A stretch of 64,000 nucleotides of DNA from Flectobacillus longus (GCF_030056705.1 NZ_JASHIC010000004.1:186001-250000), one strand, 5' to 3'; positions 1 to 9,465 are shown, counted from the first letter of the stretch. Notes: generated by a model not told the origin, from the sequence alone. A program made the numbers and translations.

Positions 1-488
1 GCAATTGTTAGGTTCTCTTTTTCATCTAAATACTTATTCAAATCATTAATTACAATTACTCTTTCAGAAGCATCTTTTGAGCCTAGCCCTTGTACCCCCA
101 TTGCATTGGATTGTCCAGCAATCAAGAATACCTCACCTACTCCAATTTGCTCAATGATTTTTTCATCGATAATCGTACTATTGACCCAAGCACGTATATA
201 AAGGTCATAAAAACCAGCATTGACTTTTACTTTTCCAGAAAATTCATGATTTAAAACATTGCTTGCGAGTATCTGCCATCCCTTGGCTGGCTTGCCTATT
301 TCTACAAGCTGATATTCTATTTTGGTAGCGGCTACATTGGTATAGCCACTAATCACCAAATCTGCTTGATTAAAGAGGTTTCTTTGTAAAATCAGACGAT
401 TGAAAGGATGTAAAACGGTCATTTGTCCCCAAAGAAGACAGGGAAACAGTAGCAATAGTGAGAATATCCACAATCTGGAAGTCTTCAT
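1..488 (-). CDS. SGNH / sialate O-acetylesterase-like protein (C-terminus outside window)
   Basis: The reading frame starts at the ATG complementary to 486-488 and runs off the left edge, so only about 162 N-terminal residues are visible. It opens with a signal peptide (MKTSRLWIFSLLLLFPCLLWG then Q), so the product is exported. After a beta-rich region of about 90 residues comes GEVFLIAGQSNAMG, the GQSNA(M) block I of the SASA/DUF303 sialate O-acetylesterase group of SGNH hydrolases, with the Ser as predicted nucleophile. Enzymes of this group remove acetyl groups from sialic acids or plant glycans. The exact substrate cannot be told because the rest of the catalytic domain is missing. Confidence 0.8.
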   Translation of the reverse strand, partial: MKTSRLWIFSLLLLFPCLLWGQMTVLHPFNRLILQRNLFNQADLVISGYTNVAATKIEYQLVEIGKPAKGWQILASNVLNHEFSGKVKVNAGFYDLYIRAWVNSTIIDEKIIEQIGVGEVFLIAGQSNAMGVQGLGSKDASERVIVINDLNKYLDEKENLTI

Positions 489-616
489 TGAGCAAGGAGT
501 TTGTTTAAATATGTGGCCTACAATTCAGAAGATTCAAATGTTTGTTCGGGGGAACAAATTGTGTGGAAGTGATATATGGATGATAGAATTCAAAATAGTT
601 TTATACAACGAGTAAT

Positions 617-655
617 AGACTTTAGGCAATAACTCGACATTACCTAAAGCCTACC
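617..655 (-). terminator. Hairpin downstream of the CCA-type nucleotidyltransferase gene
   Basis: CTTTAGGCAAT and ATTACCTAAAG form an 11-bp stem around an 8-base loop. On the minus strand the one mismatch becomes a G-U pair. It lies just after the stop of the minus-strand gene at 665-2086, but has no strong U tract. The words also resemble the tail of repeat family D, so it may be a repeat remnant serving as a gene end. Confidence 0.45.
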
Positions 656-664
656 ACCAAAAAC

Positions 665-2086
665 TTACAATTTGGGACTCAAACCTAATTTGCGACCTTC
701 TTCAAGGATAAATGGCATACCAGATTCCATAGTATTTTCGATTTGTCCTTCGATAATCGCCTCACGAACAGCTATTTTAATGATTCCTACTTCTTTTGAG
801 GGCGTCAAACCAAAAGTTTCCATAATAATCTCACCTGTAATAACTGGTTGAAAATTACGTAGCTTATCATTTTCTTCTACCTCCTTCAGCTTAATTTCAA
901 CTATATCAAAATTACGTAGGTAGCGTTTTACTTTTTCACCATTTTTGGAAGTAATATCTGCACGACACAAAATCATTAATCCCTCCAAATTTTCGCCCGC
1001 CTCAAAAAGTAGTCTTCTCAAAGCAGAATCTGTAATGGTTTCTTTCGACAAGGCAATTGGTCGTAAGTGTAAGCGAACCAAGCTTTTAACATAACGCATT
1101 TTCTCATTGAGAGGCAAACGCATATTGGTAAAAATCGGTTTTACCATTTTGGCGCCTAACTCCTCATGACCATGAAAAGTCCATCCTTTTTTCTTATCAA
1201 AACGCTTAGTAGCGGGTTTGGCAATATCGTGTAAAATAGCTGCCCAACGAGTCCAAAGGTCATCCGATTTTTTGGCGACATTGTCCAATACCTGCAAAGT
1301 GTGGTAAAAGTTATCTTTGTGCCCTTTTCCTTCTTCTGTTTCTACACCCTTTAATTGACAGAATTCAGGAAATATTAGTTGCAACAATCCGCAAGAATCC
1401 AATAACTTAAAACCGTAAGAAGGTACTTTTGAAAGAATAATTTTATTTAGTTCTTCGGTGATACGTTCTTTCGAGATAATCGAAATACGGTCTTTCATCG
1501 ACAACAAAGCATCAAATGTGTCGGGATGAATATCAAAATTTAATTGTGTTGCAAAACGTACTGCACGCATCATTCGCAAGGGATCATCAGAGAAAGTAAT
1601 GCCTGGCTCAAGTGGTGTTTTAACAATTTTTCTTCTCAAGTCAGAAACACCATCAAACGGATCCAACAACTGACCAAAATCATTAACATTCAACGATATA
1701 GCCATAGCATTAATGGTAAAATCTCTACGATTTTGATCGTCCTCTAAAGTACCATCCTCTACAATTGGTTTACGAGAATCGCTACGATATGACTCTTTTC
1801 TTGCACCTACAAACTCGACCTCCCAATCATCAATACGTATCATTGCCGTTCCAAAATTTTTGAATACTGACAAGTAAGTGTCATCTCGTCCAGAATTTTT
1901 GGCTACTAGTTCGGCCAACTCAATCCCCGAACCCACACACACAATATCAATGTCTTTTGAAGGACGATTTAAAATTAAATCACGTACAAACCCACCTACA
2001 ACAAAGGCTCGTACATTCAACTGTTGAGCCGAATTAGCCACCAATTGGAAGATGGGATTATTATTTAAAGTTTCTGTAAAATTCAT
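665..2086 (-). CDS. cca: CCA tRNA nucleotidyltransferase / poly(A) polymerase family protein with HD domain
   Basis: 473 residues. The N-terminal class II nucleotidyltransferase head shows GGFVRDLIL (residues about 31-39) followed by DIDIV, the metal-binding aspartates. RRDFTINAMA and the arm RMMRAVRFATQL are the usual RNA-binding/flexible-loop motifs of CCA-adding enzymes. The C-terminal half has an HD phosphohydrolase domain (AAILHDIAKP, with HGHEELGA following). Known role of the family: adding or repairing the 3' CCA of tRNA in the cytoplasm, with the HD part giving phosphatase/phosphodiesterase activity. A pure poly(A) polymerase is less likely given the organism and length. The gene precedes the esterase gene on the same strand but a hairpin separates them. 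Confidence 0.9.
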   Translation of the reverse strand: MNFTETLNNNPIFQLVANSAQQLNVRAFVVGGFVRDLILNRPSKDIDIVCVGSGIELAELVAKNSGRDDTYLSVFKNFGTAMIRIDDWEVEFVGARKESYRSDSRKPIVEDGTLEDDQNRRDFTINAMAISLNVNDFGQLLDPFDGVSDLRRKIVKTPLEPGITFSDDPLRMMRAVRFATQLNFDIHPDTFDALLSMKDRISIISKERITEELNKIILSKVPSYGFKLLDSCGLLQLIFPEFCQLKGVETEEGKGHKDNFYHTLQVLDNVAKKSDDLWTRWAAILHDIAKPATKRFDKKKGWTFHGHEELGAKMVKPIFTNMRLPLNEKMRYVKSLVRLHLRPIALSKETITDSALRRLLFEAGENLEGLMILCRADITSKNGEKVKRYLRNFDIVEIKLKEVEENDKLRNFQPVITGEIIMETFGLTPSKEVGIIKIAVREAIIEGQIENTMESGMPFILEEGRKLGLSPKL

Positions 2087-2251
2087 AAAATTGTTTTGTA
2101 AAAGACCCTGAAGCTATTGCTCCCTTCTTTCCATTCTCTGATGACATTTGAACAAAGTGTATCGCTTTGAATCAATTGTCTATTGGGATTTACCATTTTT
2201 CTTGCTCATACAAAGCATAGAAAACTGATAATACTAACAGATAATCAATAA

Positions 2252-2815
2252 CTATTTTCTGATAAACTCAAACTCTCCGTACATGCCAATCTTAACAATC
2301 TGGGACGGCTGAGCATTGAGATTTTCCCCTTTAGGATTTTTAAGAATAAAATCTACATTGTCGATAATTGACTGGTCGATGTCAGAAAATTGTGTTGGAC
2401 TTGGCTGTCCTGAGATATTAGCCGAAGTAGAAACAATCGCTCTTTCCATACGATGCACCAAACCTTTACAGAATTCATCTTTTACTAAACGAATTGCTAC
2501 GCTACCGTCTGGTCCCATTAAATTGGGCGCTAAGTTTTTACCTTTAGGATAAATAACTGTTAGAGGCTTTTCGGCAAACTCCACCAAATTCCAAGCAATT
2601 TCGGGCACTTCAATCAAATACTCAGACAACTGTTCAATCTTTGATATAAGCACAATAAATGCCTTGTTTTGAGGCCGTTGCTTAATTGACAAGATTTTTT
2701 CTACAGCCTTTTCGTTGCGTGCATCACAGCCTAATCCCCAAATTGTATCAGACGGGTAAAGCAAAGTATCACCTTTTTTCAAGTGTGTCAATGCCTCTCT
2801 GTATAGTTCTACCAT
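2252..2815 (-). CDS. tsaC: L-threonylcarbamoyladenylate synthase (TsaC/Sua5/YrdC family)
   Basis: 187 residues, the length of the short TsaC/YrdC form without the Sua5 C-terminal domain. Visible motifs: YPSDTIWGLGCDA near residue 20, the KQRP nucleotide/threonine site near residue 45, and STSANISGQPSP near residue 130. The family makes threonylcarbamoyl-AMP from threonine, bicarbonate and ATP, the first step of t6A37 tRNA modification. It lies upstream of the CCA gene on the same strand with 165 bases between, so tRNA maturation functions cluster here. A TAnnTTTG-type -7 element lies 88 bases upstream of the start. Confidence 0.92.
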   Translation of the reverse strand: MVELYREALTHLKKGDTLLYPSDTIWGLGCDARNEKAVEKILSIKQRPQNKAFIVLISKIEQLSEYLIEVPEIAWNLVEFAEKPLTVIYPKGKNLAPNLMGPDGSVAIRLVKDEFCKGLVHRMERAIVSTSANISGQPSPTQFSDIDQSIIDNVDFILKNPKGENLNAQPSQIVKIGMYGEFEFIRK

Positions 2816-2902
2816 TGTTATAAATGTTAGTCTTAGATTTCTATTGGCAAAAGTTTTCCATGAAATACATCTCTGAAAAACTATTTTTTTTCAATTTTCA
2901 CG

Positions 2903-2910
2903 CAAAGATA
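2903..2910 (-). promoter_or_regulatory. Bacteroidetes-type -7 element before tsaC
   Basis: The plus strand reads CAAAGATA, i.e. TATCTTTG on the minus strand, matching TAnnTTTG of the Bacteroidetes primary sigma factor. It precedes the start at 2815 by about 90 bases. I see no convincing -33 TTG at the best spacing, so this is only a candidate. Confidence 0.4.
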
Positions 2911-2957
2911 CAACATTCTATCCTTCTTCGGGGGTTTTCAATGGAGGATACAACATA

Positions 2958-4559
2958 TCATTTTTGGCTAGTTGGGCTAGATTGCTCTGGAGCATAGGAC
3001 ATTTTACGAATATAAAGCACCTCAGAACCTGTAGTGTTTTCGCCTCTAGATGGCACTTGACGTGTTCCCCAAATTAGAAAATACTTATCATACCAAGCTG
3101 CCACTTCTGCCTCCTCATCGACATGGCGGTTTTCAATATCAGACTTTATCTCAAACAATTCCTTATCTGATGCCCCTGTTCCGTTATGTAAGTTTTGAAT
3201 ATTTAATTTTCCTTTATCCAGATAAGTAGTTACCCAATCTCCTTTGTATTTGGATACCTGCACTTGCTCTGCCAAGCCACTTCCCTCAAGAGAGCCCAAA
3301 GATACGGCATCGTCCCAAAGTACTTTCCCGTCCTTCGTAAACTCGCAAACAATAGCGTGTGTATAACGATAGCGCCCCGCCCTAGCTCGCATACGTTGTA
3401 CTTGTGCAATACTTACAGGTGCATAATTGTAGATACCTAAGGTATTATTATTGTTAGGAGAATAATAATAGACCTCTGCCAAAACTAAGGCGCCCTTTTC
3501 TGTTTTTATTAAATCATGTACTTGTAGCAAATAGCTAAAATTAGTGTCCTTCCCTTCATTTTTTTTCCTGACTATTTTTTCTTTTAGTTTTTGCTGACGT
3601 TTGGGAGACAAGTATCCAAAAAAATTACTCAACTCCGAAAAATCAATCATAGTCGTTCCTGTTTGTTCTCCATTTTCAAAATGTGTCAGATACAAGCCCT
3701 TTGAATAATTGCTACAGTTAGTAGAAAAATTACCCACCAAAATCGTTTCTTGTTCCGACACAGATAGGAGTCTTCCACTGACAAAATTGACATTTTTATG
3801 ATCAGCCAACGGCACTTGATTGGTTCTCAGCAAATCGCCCATATACGAATAAGATAGCACAGACATGCTACAAATACCTTTTCTTCTTTCATTAATAATT
3901 ACGTTGACTTCGTTACGTATCTCATCTATCTCTAAAGAATTAATGGTCACATTTTTGTCATATATTCCTGATAAAACTTTTGTGGTAGCGTTAAAAAAAG
4001 CAAATGAAATCACAACTGGCTTGTCGAAATAAGTACCCGCAAAATAGGCTGTATTTCCTAATACCTTGAAATGACTGATGGTTCGTAAACCTACTAATTT
4101 CCCTTTAAATTCATCAATTTCTCCCAAATTCAGATTGACACGAGTAATGACAACATCATCCGCATCGGTTTCTGCAAATAAGAAATACATATAATCAGCA
4201 TTTGAGTAAGTCAGTAGGTTTTCCATTCTTACTGGAGGCGTGTATTTAACATTCCACTGTTCTTTGAGGGTAGAATCGATTCTATAAAACTCCCATTGGC
4301 TATTTCTCCCAAATATCTCAGCATTATCAAAAACTACTAAAGCGCCTTTTTCTTTGAGTGGAATTACCGACCAGTCCTTCGTTTTGCCATAGTCTTTAAT
4401 GTACTCAACTTCGTTGACCTTTTCTAGTTGAGCCCAAACTGAAAAGTTAGCCAAACAACATAGCATATAAAGCATCCCAAAGCCAATACGCCAAAAATTC
4501 TTCCTAGCAATAGGAAAAACCCCAAAAGAAGAAAGGAATATAGTAAGGTGTTTTTTCAT
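2958..4559 (-). CDS. Exported protein of unknown function
   Basis: 533 residues with no motif I recognise. The N-terminus has an unusual 28-residue lead before a typical signal peptide: a second Met at residue 29 begins MLYMLCCLANFSVWAQ, and cleavage after Ala would leave Gln first. The true start may therefore be the internal Met (about position 4475) rather than 4559. The rest is rich in beta-type segments, has no transmembrane helix, and looks like a periplasmic or surface beta-propeller-like scaffold by eye. It is divergent from argS with about 295 bases between. Function unknown. Confidence 0.75.
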   Translation of the reverse strand: MKKHLTIFLSSFGVFPIARKNFWRIGFGMLYMLCCLANFSVWAQLEKVNEVEYIKDYGKTKDWSVIPLKEKGALVVFDNAEIFGRNSQWEFYRIDSTLKEQWNVKYTPPVRMENLLTYSNADYMYFLFAETDADDVVITRVNLNLGEIDEFKGKLVGLRTISHFKVLGNTAYFAGTYFDKPVVISFAFFNATTKVLSGIYDKNVTINSLEIDEIRNEVNVIINERRKGICSMSVLSYSYMGDLLRTNQVPLADHKNVNFVSGRLLSVSEQETILVGNFSTNCSNYSKGLYLTHFENGEQTGTTMIDFSELSNFFGYLSPKRQQKLKEKIVRKKNEGKDTNFSYLLQVHDLIKTEKGALVLAEVYYYSPNNNNTLGIYNYAPVSIAQVQRMRARAGRYRYTHAIVCEFTKDGKVLWDDAVSLGSLEGSGLAEQVQVSKYKGDWVTTYLDKGKLNIQNLHNGTGASDKELFEIKSDIENRHVDEEAEVAAWYDKYFLIWGTRQVPSRGENTTGSEVLYIRKMSYAPEQSSPTSQK

Positions 4560-4744
4560 AGCATTGGTAAAAGGTTTATGATAGCACTAAACGGACAACT
4601 GGTTCATTTTTAATAGAAAACAAACATTACATCAGATTGTTATCTCTCAATATCTATTTTACAATTTACACATTTCAAGGTTTCTGAAAAAGAAAAAGCA
4701 CAGAGGTTTTCTTATTCCGATATGGTTATCGAAGGGATTTTGGC

Positions 4745-4752
4745 TAATTTTG
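4745..4752 (+). promoter_or_regulatory. Candidate -7 element for argS
   Basis: TAATTTTG matches TAnnTTTG and lies 103 bases before the argS start. No good TTG -33 is seen at 19-21 bases upstream, so the call rests on the -7 box and the intergenic position only. Confidence 0.35.
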
Positions 4753-4854
4753 CACTTCGGTAGAAGGTACACTTCGTCAAACACGATTTTTTACCATATT
4801 TTATGGTCTTCACTTTCTTCCTTTTAGTAAACACTGGAAAATTTTCCTAGCGCA

Positions 4855-6633
4855 ATGAATATCGAAAAAATACTACAAGACAGTATTCAAGCTGCCCTCT
4901 TGGCCGAGTTTGAAGTTTCCGAACCAACTATAGCCCTTCAGCCTACCCGCAAGGATTTTGAAGGATTTTACACGTTTGTGGTTTTCCCTTATGTAAAAGC
5001 ACTTCGCAAGTCTCCAGTAGAAATTGGAAATGCCATCGGAAATTACGTGGTCAGCAATACTACCGTTGTTAGTACCTTCAATGTAGTACAAGGCTTTTTG
5101 AATATTTCTATTGCCGATACTGCTTGGAAGGATACTTTTAATCACCTTAAAAGTGATGCGTCGTTTGGTAAACTTCCTACCAAAGATGAGACTGTCATGG
5201 TGGAATATTCTTCTCCCAATACCAACAAGCCTCTTCACTTGGGTCACCTTCGTAACAACTTTTTGGGATACTCTGTAGCTCAAATCTTAGATGCCAATGG
5301 ATACAATGTTATCAAGGCTAATCTTGTAAATGATCGTGGTATCCATATTTGTAAGTCGATGTTGGCTTACCAAAAATTTGGTCAAAACGAAACACCAGCC
5401 TCTGCTGACATGAAGGGCGACCATTTGGTAGGTAAATATTATGTAGAGTTTGACAAGCACTACAAAGTAGAAGTAGAAGCGCTGAAAGCTGAAGGTTTGT
5501 CGGAAGACGATGCCAAAAAGCAAGCACCTTTGATGAAAGAAGCACAAGAAATGCTTTTGAAATGGGAACAAGGCGATGAAGAAGTAGTAGCTCTTTGGCA
5601 AAAAATGAATGATTGGGTTTTTGAAGGCTTCAATCAAACGTATGAAACCATGGGTGTGAGCTTTGATAAAATCTATAAAGAATCTAATACCTATCTCTTA
5701 GGAAAAGAAACTGTAGAGGAAGGTTTAGCCTCTGGGGTTTTCTTCCAAAAAGAAGATGGCTCGGTTTGGATTGACCTTGCCGATGAAGGTCTTGACCAAA
5801 AATTAGTACTTCGTAAAGATGGCACTTCGGTATATATCACTCAAGATATGGGAACTGCCGATTTGAAATACAAGGATTTTGGTATGTCAAAATCACTCTA
5901 TGTGGTAGGTAACGAGCAAGATTACCACTTTGAGGTGTTATTCAAAATTTTAAAAAAATTAGGTCGCCCTTATGCCGAAGGTTGTTACCATTTGAGTTAC
6001 GGAATGGTTGACTTGCCTTCAGGTAAAATGAAATCAAGAGAAGGCACCGTAGTAGATGCCGATGACTTGATGCAAGAAATGAAGGATACCGCTCGTGAGC
6101 GTACCAATGAATTAGGCAAAATCGACGGATTTACTACCGAAGAAGCTGAGGAATTATATAGCACGTTGGCGATGGGTGCGCTAAAATATTTCTTATTGAA
6201 AGTTGACCCGAAAAAGCGTATGCTTTTCAATCCAGCCGAATCTATTGATTTTCAAGGAAATACAGGGCCATTTATTCAATATACTCACGCACGTATTTGC
6301 TCGATTTTGAAAAAAGCAGAAGGTTTAAATATCAATATCGAAGACGCAAGTACCTACACAAGCCTACATGAAGTAGAGCGTGAAATCATTTTTGCATTGA
6401 GCGAATATCCAAGAAAAGTTGCCGATGCTGGACGTGAATATTCTCCAGCGCTCATTGCGCAATATGCTTATGATTTGGCAAAGTCATATAACCGTTTATT
6501 TGCTGAATTGAGCATTTTTAATGCTGAAAGTCCAGAAGCTATGCAGTTCAGAGTACAGCTTTCAAAAGCAGTTGGCGAAACAATTAAGAAGGCTATGGCG
6601 TTATTAGGTATAAAAGTACCAACAAGAATGTAA
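4855..6633 (+). CDS. argS: Arginyl-tRNA synthetase
   Basis: 592 residues, the normal length of bacterial ArgRS. An N-terminal Add-1-type domain covers about the first 110 residues. The class I signature follows as EYSSPNTNKPLHLGHLRNN, with HLGH equivalent to HIGH. The KMSKS-loop equivalent is SGKMKSREGTVV. The C-terminus ends in the anticodon-binding helical domain (DLAKSYNRLFAE... PTRM). The enzyme charges tRNA-Arg in the cytoplasm. ATG 4855 gives a complete N-terminal domain. It is followed by the peroxidase gene after 83 bases. Confidence 0.97.
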   Translation: MNIEKILQDSIQAALLAEFEVSEPTIALQPTRKDFEGFYTFVVFPYVKALRKSPVEIGNAIGNYVVSNTTVVSTFNVVQGFLNISIADTAWKDTFNHLKSDASFGKLPTKDETVMVEYSSPNTNKPLHLGHLRNNFLGYSVAQILDANGYNVIKANLVNDRGIHICKSMLAYQKFGQNETPASADMKGDHLVGKYYVEFDKHYKVEVEALKAEGLSEDDAKKQAPLMKEAQEMLLKWEQGDEEVVALWQKMNDWVFEGFNQTYETMGVSFDKIYKESNTYLLGKETVEEGLASGVFFQKEDGSVWIDLADEGLDQKLVLRKDGTSVYITQDMGTADLKYKDFGMSKSLYVVGNEQDYHFEVLFKILKKLGRPYAEGCYHLSYGMVDLPSGKMKSREGTVVDADDLMQEMKDTARERTNELGKIDGFTTEEAEELYSTLAMGALKYFLLKVDPKKRMLFNPAESIDFQGNTGPFIQYTHARICSILKKAEGLNINIEDASTYTSLHEVEREIIFALSEYPRKVADAGREYSPALIAQYAYDLAKSYNRLFAELSIFNAESPEAMQFRVQLSKAVGETIKKAMALLGIKVPTRM

Positions 6634-6716
6634 TCCGTTTGTCGAATATCCAGTTCCAAATCTGTTATTCGCTTGATTAGATTAGCAATCTTGGATAACT
6701 TACAGCTTTAGTTTTT

Positions 6717-7343
6717 ATGAAAAAGCCCTTGTTTATCATCCTTTTAACAATCGTAACTGTCATGATTCTTAAACTTTTGAAAGTGGGAAGCTTGCTAAGT
6801 GCATTAGCCCTTCCTTTTACCAAAAACTCTATTGAAAGCAGACCAATGAACGCTGAATTTGCAGCCGCAAAAACGCTCTATGATTTCAAAATGAAATCAT
6901 TAGATGGCAAAGATGTAAATCTTGCAGATTACAAAGGTAAAAAAGTAATTATCCTTAATACTGCTTCGAAATGTGGTTATACGCCACAATATGCTGACTG
7001 GGAAGCTTTCTATCAAGCCAACAAAGCGAAAGTAATTGTGTTAGGTTTTCCAGCTAACGAATTTGGTGGACAAGAGCCTGGCTCAAATAGTGAAATTGCT
7101 TCTTTCTGTCAAAAAAACTACGGTGTTTCATTCCCAATGTTTGAAAAAGTTGTAGTAAAAGGCGAAGGCAAATGTGATTTGTACAAGTGGCTTACCACAA
7201 AAGAATTGAATGGTTGGAACGACAAAGAACCAAGTTGGAACTTCTGCAAATACTTGATTAACGAAAAAGGAGAGTTAACAAACTTTTTTGCTTCTGGCGT
7301 AAAACCAAACAGCAAGGAATTCCAAGATGCGTTGAACAAGTAA
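6717..7343 (+). CDS. Glutathione peroxidase family protein, membrane-anchored or exported
   Basis: 208 residues, about 45 longer than cytosolic bacterial GPx because of an N-terminal hydrophobic segment (residues 4-20) that should act as a signal anchor. The GPx fold is clear: NTASKCGYTPQ with the peroxidatic Cys at 86 (Cys, not selenocysteine), GFPANEFGGQEPG with the Gln, and a WNF motif near 178 (PSWNFCKYL). Such enzymes usually reduce hydroperoxides with thioredoxin rather than glutathione. The family motif usually reads WNFEKF; here a Cys follows WNF. It probably protects the periplasmic or membrane side from peroxides. Confidence 0.88.
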   Translation: MKKPLFIILLTIVTVMILKLLKVGSLLSALALPFTKNSIESRPMNAEFAAAKTLYDFKMKSLDGKDVNLADYKGKKVIILNTASKCGYTPQYADWEAFYQANKAKVIVLGFPANEFGGQEPGSNSEIASFCQKNYGVSFPMFEKVVVKGEGKCDLYKWLTTKELNGWNDKEPSWNFCKYLINEKGELTNFFASGVKPNSKEFQDALNK

Positions 7344-7361
7344 TCATGAATTGTTTTTGAT

Positions 7362-7506
7362 AACTTAAAACACGCTTTAGGCAGTAAGCCGTAGGCACTA
7401 GGCAAAAATTGTATTCATGATTTTGTTAAAAATACTTTTTGCTTACGGCATATAGCTTAATGCCTATTGCGGGTAAAATTAATTTTATTTTACCCATTAA
7501 CTTATT
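7362..7506 (-). repeat. Family D intergenic repeat, reverse orientation
   Basis: Read on the minus strand this stretch begins AATAAGTTAATGGGTAAAAT, continues with words such as TATGCCGTAAGC and GTGCCTACGGCTTACTGCC, and ends near GCCTAAAGC. The same ordered words occur in plus orientation at 41151-41300 and 44807-44960. It fills most of the gap between the peroxidase and menA genes. See the finding on family D. Confidence 0.7.
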
Positions 7507-7522
7507 TCAAACAAAAACATCC

Positions 7523-7569
7523 AAATACCGAATGTACAGGTTATTTTTGTAACTGTATGTTCGGTATTT
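7523..7569 (+). terminator. AT-rich inverted repeat before menA
   Basis: AAATACCGAA-TG-TACAG pairs with CTGTA-TG-TTCGGTATTT around a 13-base loop and is followed by a short T run. The stem is weak in GC. It also contains two TAnnTTTG boxes (7542-7549 and 7565-7572), so it could instead be an operator or promoter of menA. Undecided. Confidence 0.4.
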
Positions 7570-7664
7570 TTGTTGGAAAAAGAGTCATCGTCTGGCGTGT
7601 TGCTAGGGATTCTTTTCTACTTATTTTCGTTTTATTTTATACTTTAAAGACTTTTATATAAAAA

Positions 7665-8564
7665 ATGAAAAATTGGATTTTGGCGGCTCGTCCTCGTACA
7701 TTGCCTTTGGCACTTGCGAGTATTTTGATGGGAAGCTTCTTGGCAGCAGGTCATGATGCTTTTTCTTGGAAAATCTTTTGGTTGGCAGTGCTTACCACTA
7801 CTTTTTTGCAAGTTCTTTCCAACTTTGCCAATGATTACGGCGATACAGTAAGTGGTGTAGATAGCGTAGAAAGAACCGTAGCAACTCGTGCCGTACAAAC
7901 GGGGGCAATTACCAGAGAACAAATGACCAAAGCTATGATTATCATGTCTATATTGTCATTGGCATCTGGTTCTTTATTGATTTACGAAGGACTTAAAGAC
8001 ACTAATACACAAACGATTATTGGCTTTTTTGGACTTGGTATTTTATCAATTATTGCGGCTATCACCTATACCGTTGGCAAACGTCCTTATGGCTATATGG
8101 GCTTAGGAGATATTTCGGTATTAATATTTTTTGGTTGGGTTGGGGTATTAGGAACGTACTTTTTATATACACACAACTTGGATTGGTTAAATTTTTTACC
8201 AGCTAGTTCATGTGGCTTATTTGCAGTTGGCGTCCTGAATATCAATAATATCCGAGATATAGAATCAGACACTAAAACAGGGAAAAATTCAATTCCTGTA
8301 AGGTTAGGAAAAGAAAAGGCGGTTATATATCACTGGGGGCTTTTGATTGTTGGCTTTTTGTGTGCTGTAGTTTACACATTAATCAACGAGTCAGGCAATA
8401 ATTGGGTTCATTGGCTGTTTGTTGTTACTCTTCCTTTATTAATAAAAATTGGTCGTGGTATTTCTCAAGGACAAACACCTGCTCAGATTGATCCATTTTT
8501 AAAAAGAATGGCTTTAACAACACTTCTCTTTGTACTTACTTTTGGACTAAGTCAAATTTTGTAA
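7665..8564 (+). CDS. menA: 1,4-dihydroxy-2-naphthoate polyprenyltransferase
   Basis: 299 residues with eight or nine predicted membrane helices, typical of UbiA-superfamily MenA. The N-terminus WILAARPRTLPLALASILMG is the MenA signature. The first Asp-rich motif is NFANDYGD (residues about 53-60) and the second is INNIRDIESD in the middle (about 193-202), the Mg-prenyl-diphosphate sites. The enzyme joins DHNA with a polyprenyl chain to give demethylmenaquinone in the inner membrane. No other men gene is nearby. A longer in-frame upstream start is not needed. Confidence 0.94.
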   Translation: MKNWILAARPRTLPLALASILMGSFLAAGHDAFSWKIFWLAVLTTTFLQVLSNFANDYGDTVSGVDSVERTVATRAVQTGAITREQMTKAMIIMSILSLASGSLLIYEGLKDTNTQTIIGFFGLGILSIIAAITYTVGKRPYGYMGLGDISVLIFFGWVGVLGTYFLYTHNLDWLNFLPASSCGLFAVGVLNINNIRDIESDTKTGKNSIPVRLGKEKAVIYHWGLLIVGFLCAVVYTLINESGNNWVHWLFVVTLPLLIKIGRGISQGQTPAQIDPFLKRMALTTLLFVLTFGLSQIL

Positions 8565-8573
8565 TAGCATTTT

Positions 8574-8612
8574 CGGGCTAGAGTATGAGTATAATTTATA
8601 CAATACTCTGGC
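8574..8612. terminator. Hairpin between convergent menA and OmpA-family genes
   Basis: GGC-TA-GAGTAT and ATACTC-T-GGCC flank an inner AT-rich arm (GTATAA / TTATAC). It sits between two stop codons facing each other. There is no strong T tract, so it is a moderate candidate for a shared terminator. Confidence 0.45.
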
Positions 8613-8616
8613 CTTG

Positions 8617-9300
8617 TCAGTTAGTACCTGATACACGCATTTCAGTTGAGATTTTGTCAAACAAGGTTTTATTTGGCATAATAAACACTTCCACACGGCG
8701 ATTCATACGCTGTCCATCTTCAATATCATTACTTGCTACAGGATTACGCCTCCCATACCATAATGCCTTAAGACGATTAGGGGATACTCCACTCAATACT
8801 AACCAATTGGCTACCTGTGCCACTCTTTTTAACGACAAACGATCATTAAAAGCATCTGTACCATTAGCATCGGTATAGCTCTCCATAATGATTGCAGTAT
8901 GCGGATACGACAGTAATACACGAGAAAGACTAGCCATATTCATTTTACCAAACTCAGAAGGTATATCTGAATTGCCGATAAAATAAGAATCGGTATCAAA
9001 ACGTATATGTATAAGCTTGGTATTGACACGAGTAACAGGGCTCACCTTTACTTGCTTTCGAAGGTCGACCAATTGCTGATCAAAATATTGAGCCACCCTC
9101 TCGTCGGCTGTTAGCAAAGGAGCTGTTTTGTCGTTAGCTGACCGATTGGTTGTAGCAGGCGACTGTTGAACAGTATGCCATCTTTCATCGGTATAGATAC
9201 GATTTTTATTGATTACTCGACAGCCATCCAAGCTGACAGTTGTCCCGAGCATAAGCCCAAGCAATATCTTTTTTCTACTCTTTGGAAAGGCAAATTTCAT
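8617..9300 (-). CDS. OmpA family lipoprotein
   Basis: 227 residues. The N-terminus has Lys/Arg residues, a hydrophobic stretch and VSLDGC, a tolerable lipobox with Cys27, so the protein is probably a lipoprotein. The C-terminal half (residues about 90-220) is an OmpA-like peptidoglycan-binding domain: ESYTDANGTDAFNDRLSLKR (TD..G....N..LS..R) and GQRMNRRVEVFI at the end. It should tether the outer membrane to peptidoglycan, as Pal does, though without Tol genes alongside. Divergent from the TPR gene with 165 bases between. Confidence 0.88.
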   Translation of the reverse strand: MKFAFPKSRKKILLGLMLGTTVSLDGCRVINKNRIYTDERWHTVQQSPATTNRSANDKTAPLLTADERVAQYFDQQLVDLRKQVKVSPVTRVNTKLIHIRFDTDSYFIGNSDIPSEFGKMNMASLSRVLLSYPHTAIIMESYTDANGTDAFNDRLSLKRVAQVANWLVLSGVSPNRLKALWYGRRNPVASNDIEDGQRMNRRVEVFIMPNKTLFDKISTEMRVSGTN

Positions 9301-9369
9301 GACAGTTTATCTTTTAACTTTTGGCTGTAAGGTATTTTTTCAGTAATTTGGCTGAAACTTTGGCAATTA

Positions 9370-9390
9370 CAAAGTTATAAAACAAATCTA
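9370..9390 (-). promoter_or_regulatory. Two candidate -7 elements for the OmpA-family gene
   Basis: On the minus strand the boxes read TAACTTTG (9377-9370) and TAGATTTG (9390-9383), both TAnnTTTG. They lie 70-90 bases before the start at 9300 in the divergent intergenic region. Which is used cannot be told. Confidence 0.4.
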
Positions 9391-9465
9391 AAGGTTAATC
9401 TATCTATTTACTATCATTTTGATAGCTAACCTATCACTAAAACTTATTTTTTCAAATTTAACCCT

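Noticed and set aside
7467-7661. 64-codon open frame before menA
   Set aside because: It runs through a family D repeat and an inverted repeat with TAnnTTTG boxes, and its product has no family likeness.
8585-8878. 97-codon plus-strand frame opposite the OmpA-family gene
   Set aside because: Antisense to a well-supported domain; no own signals.
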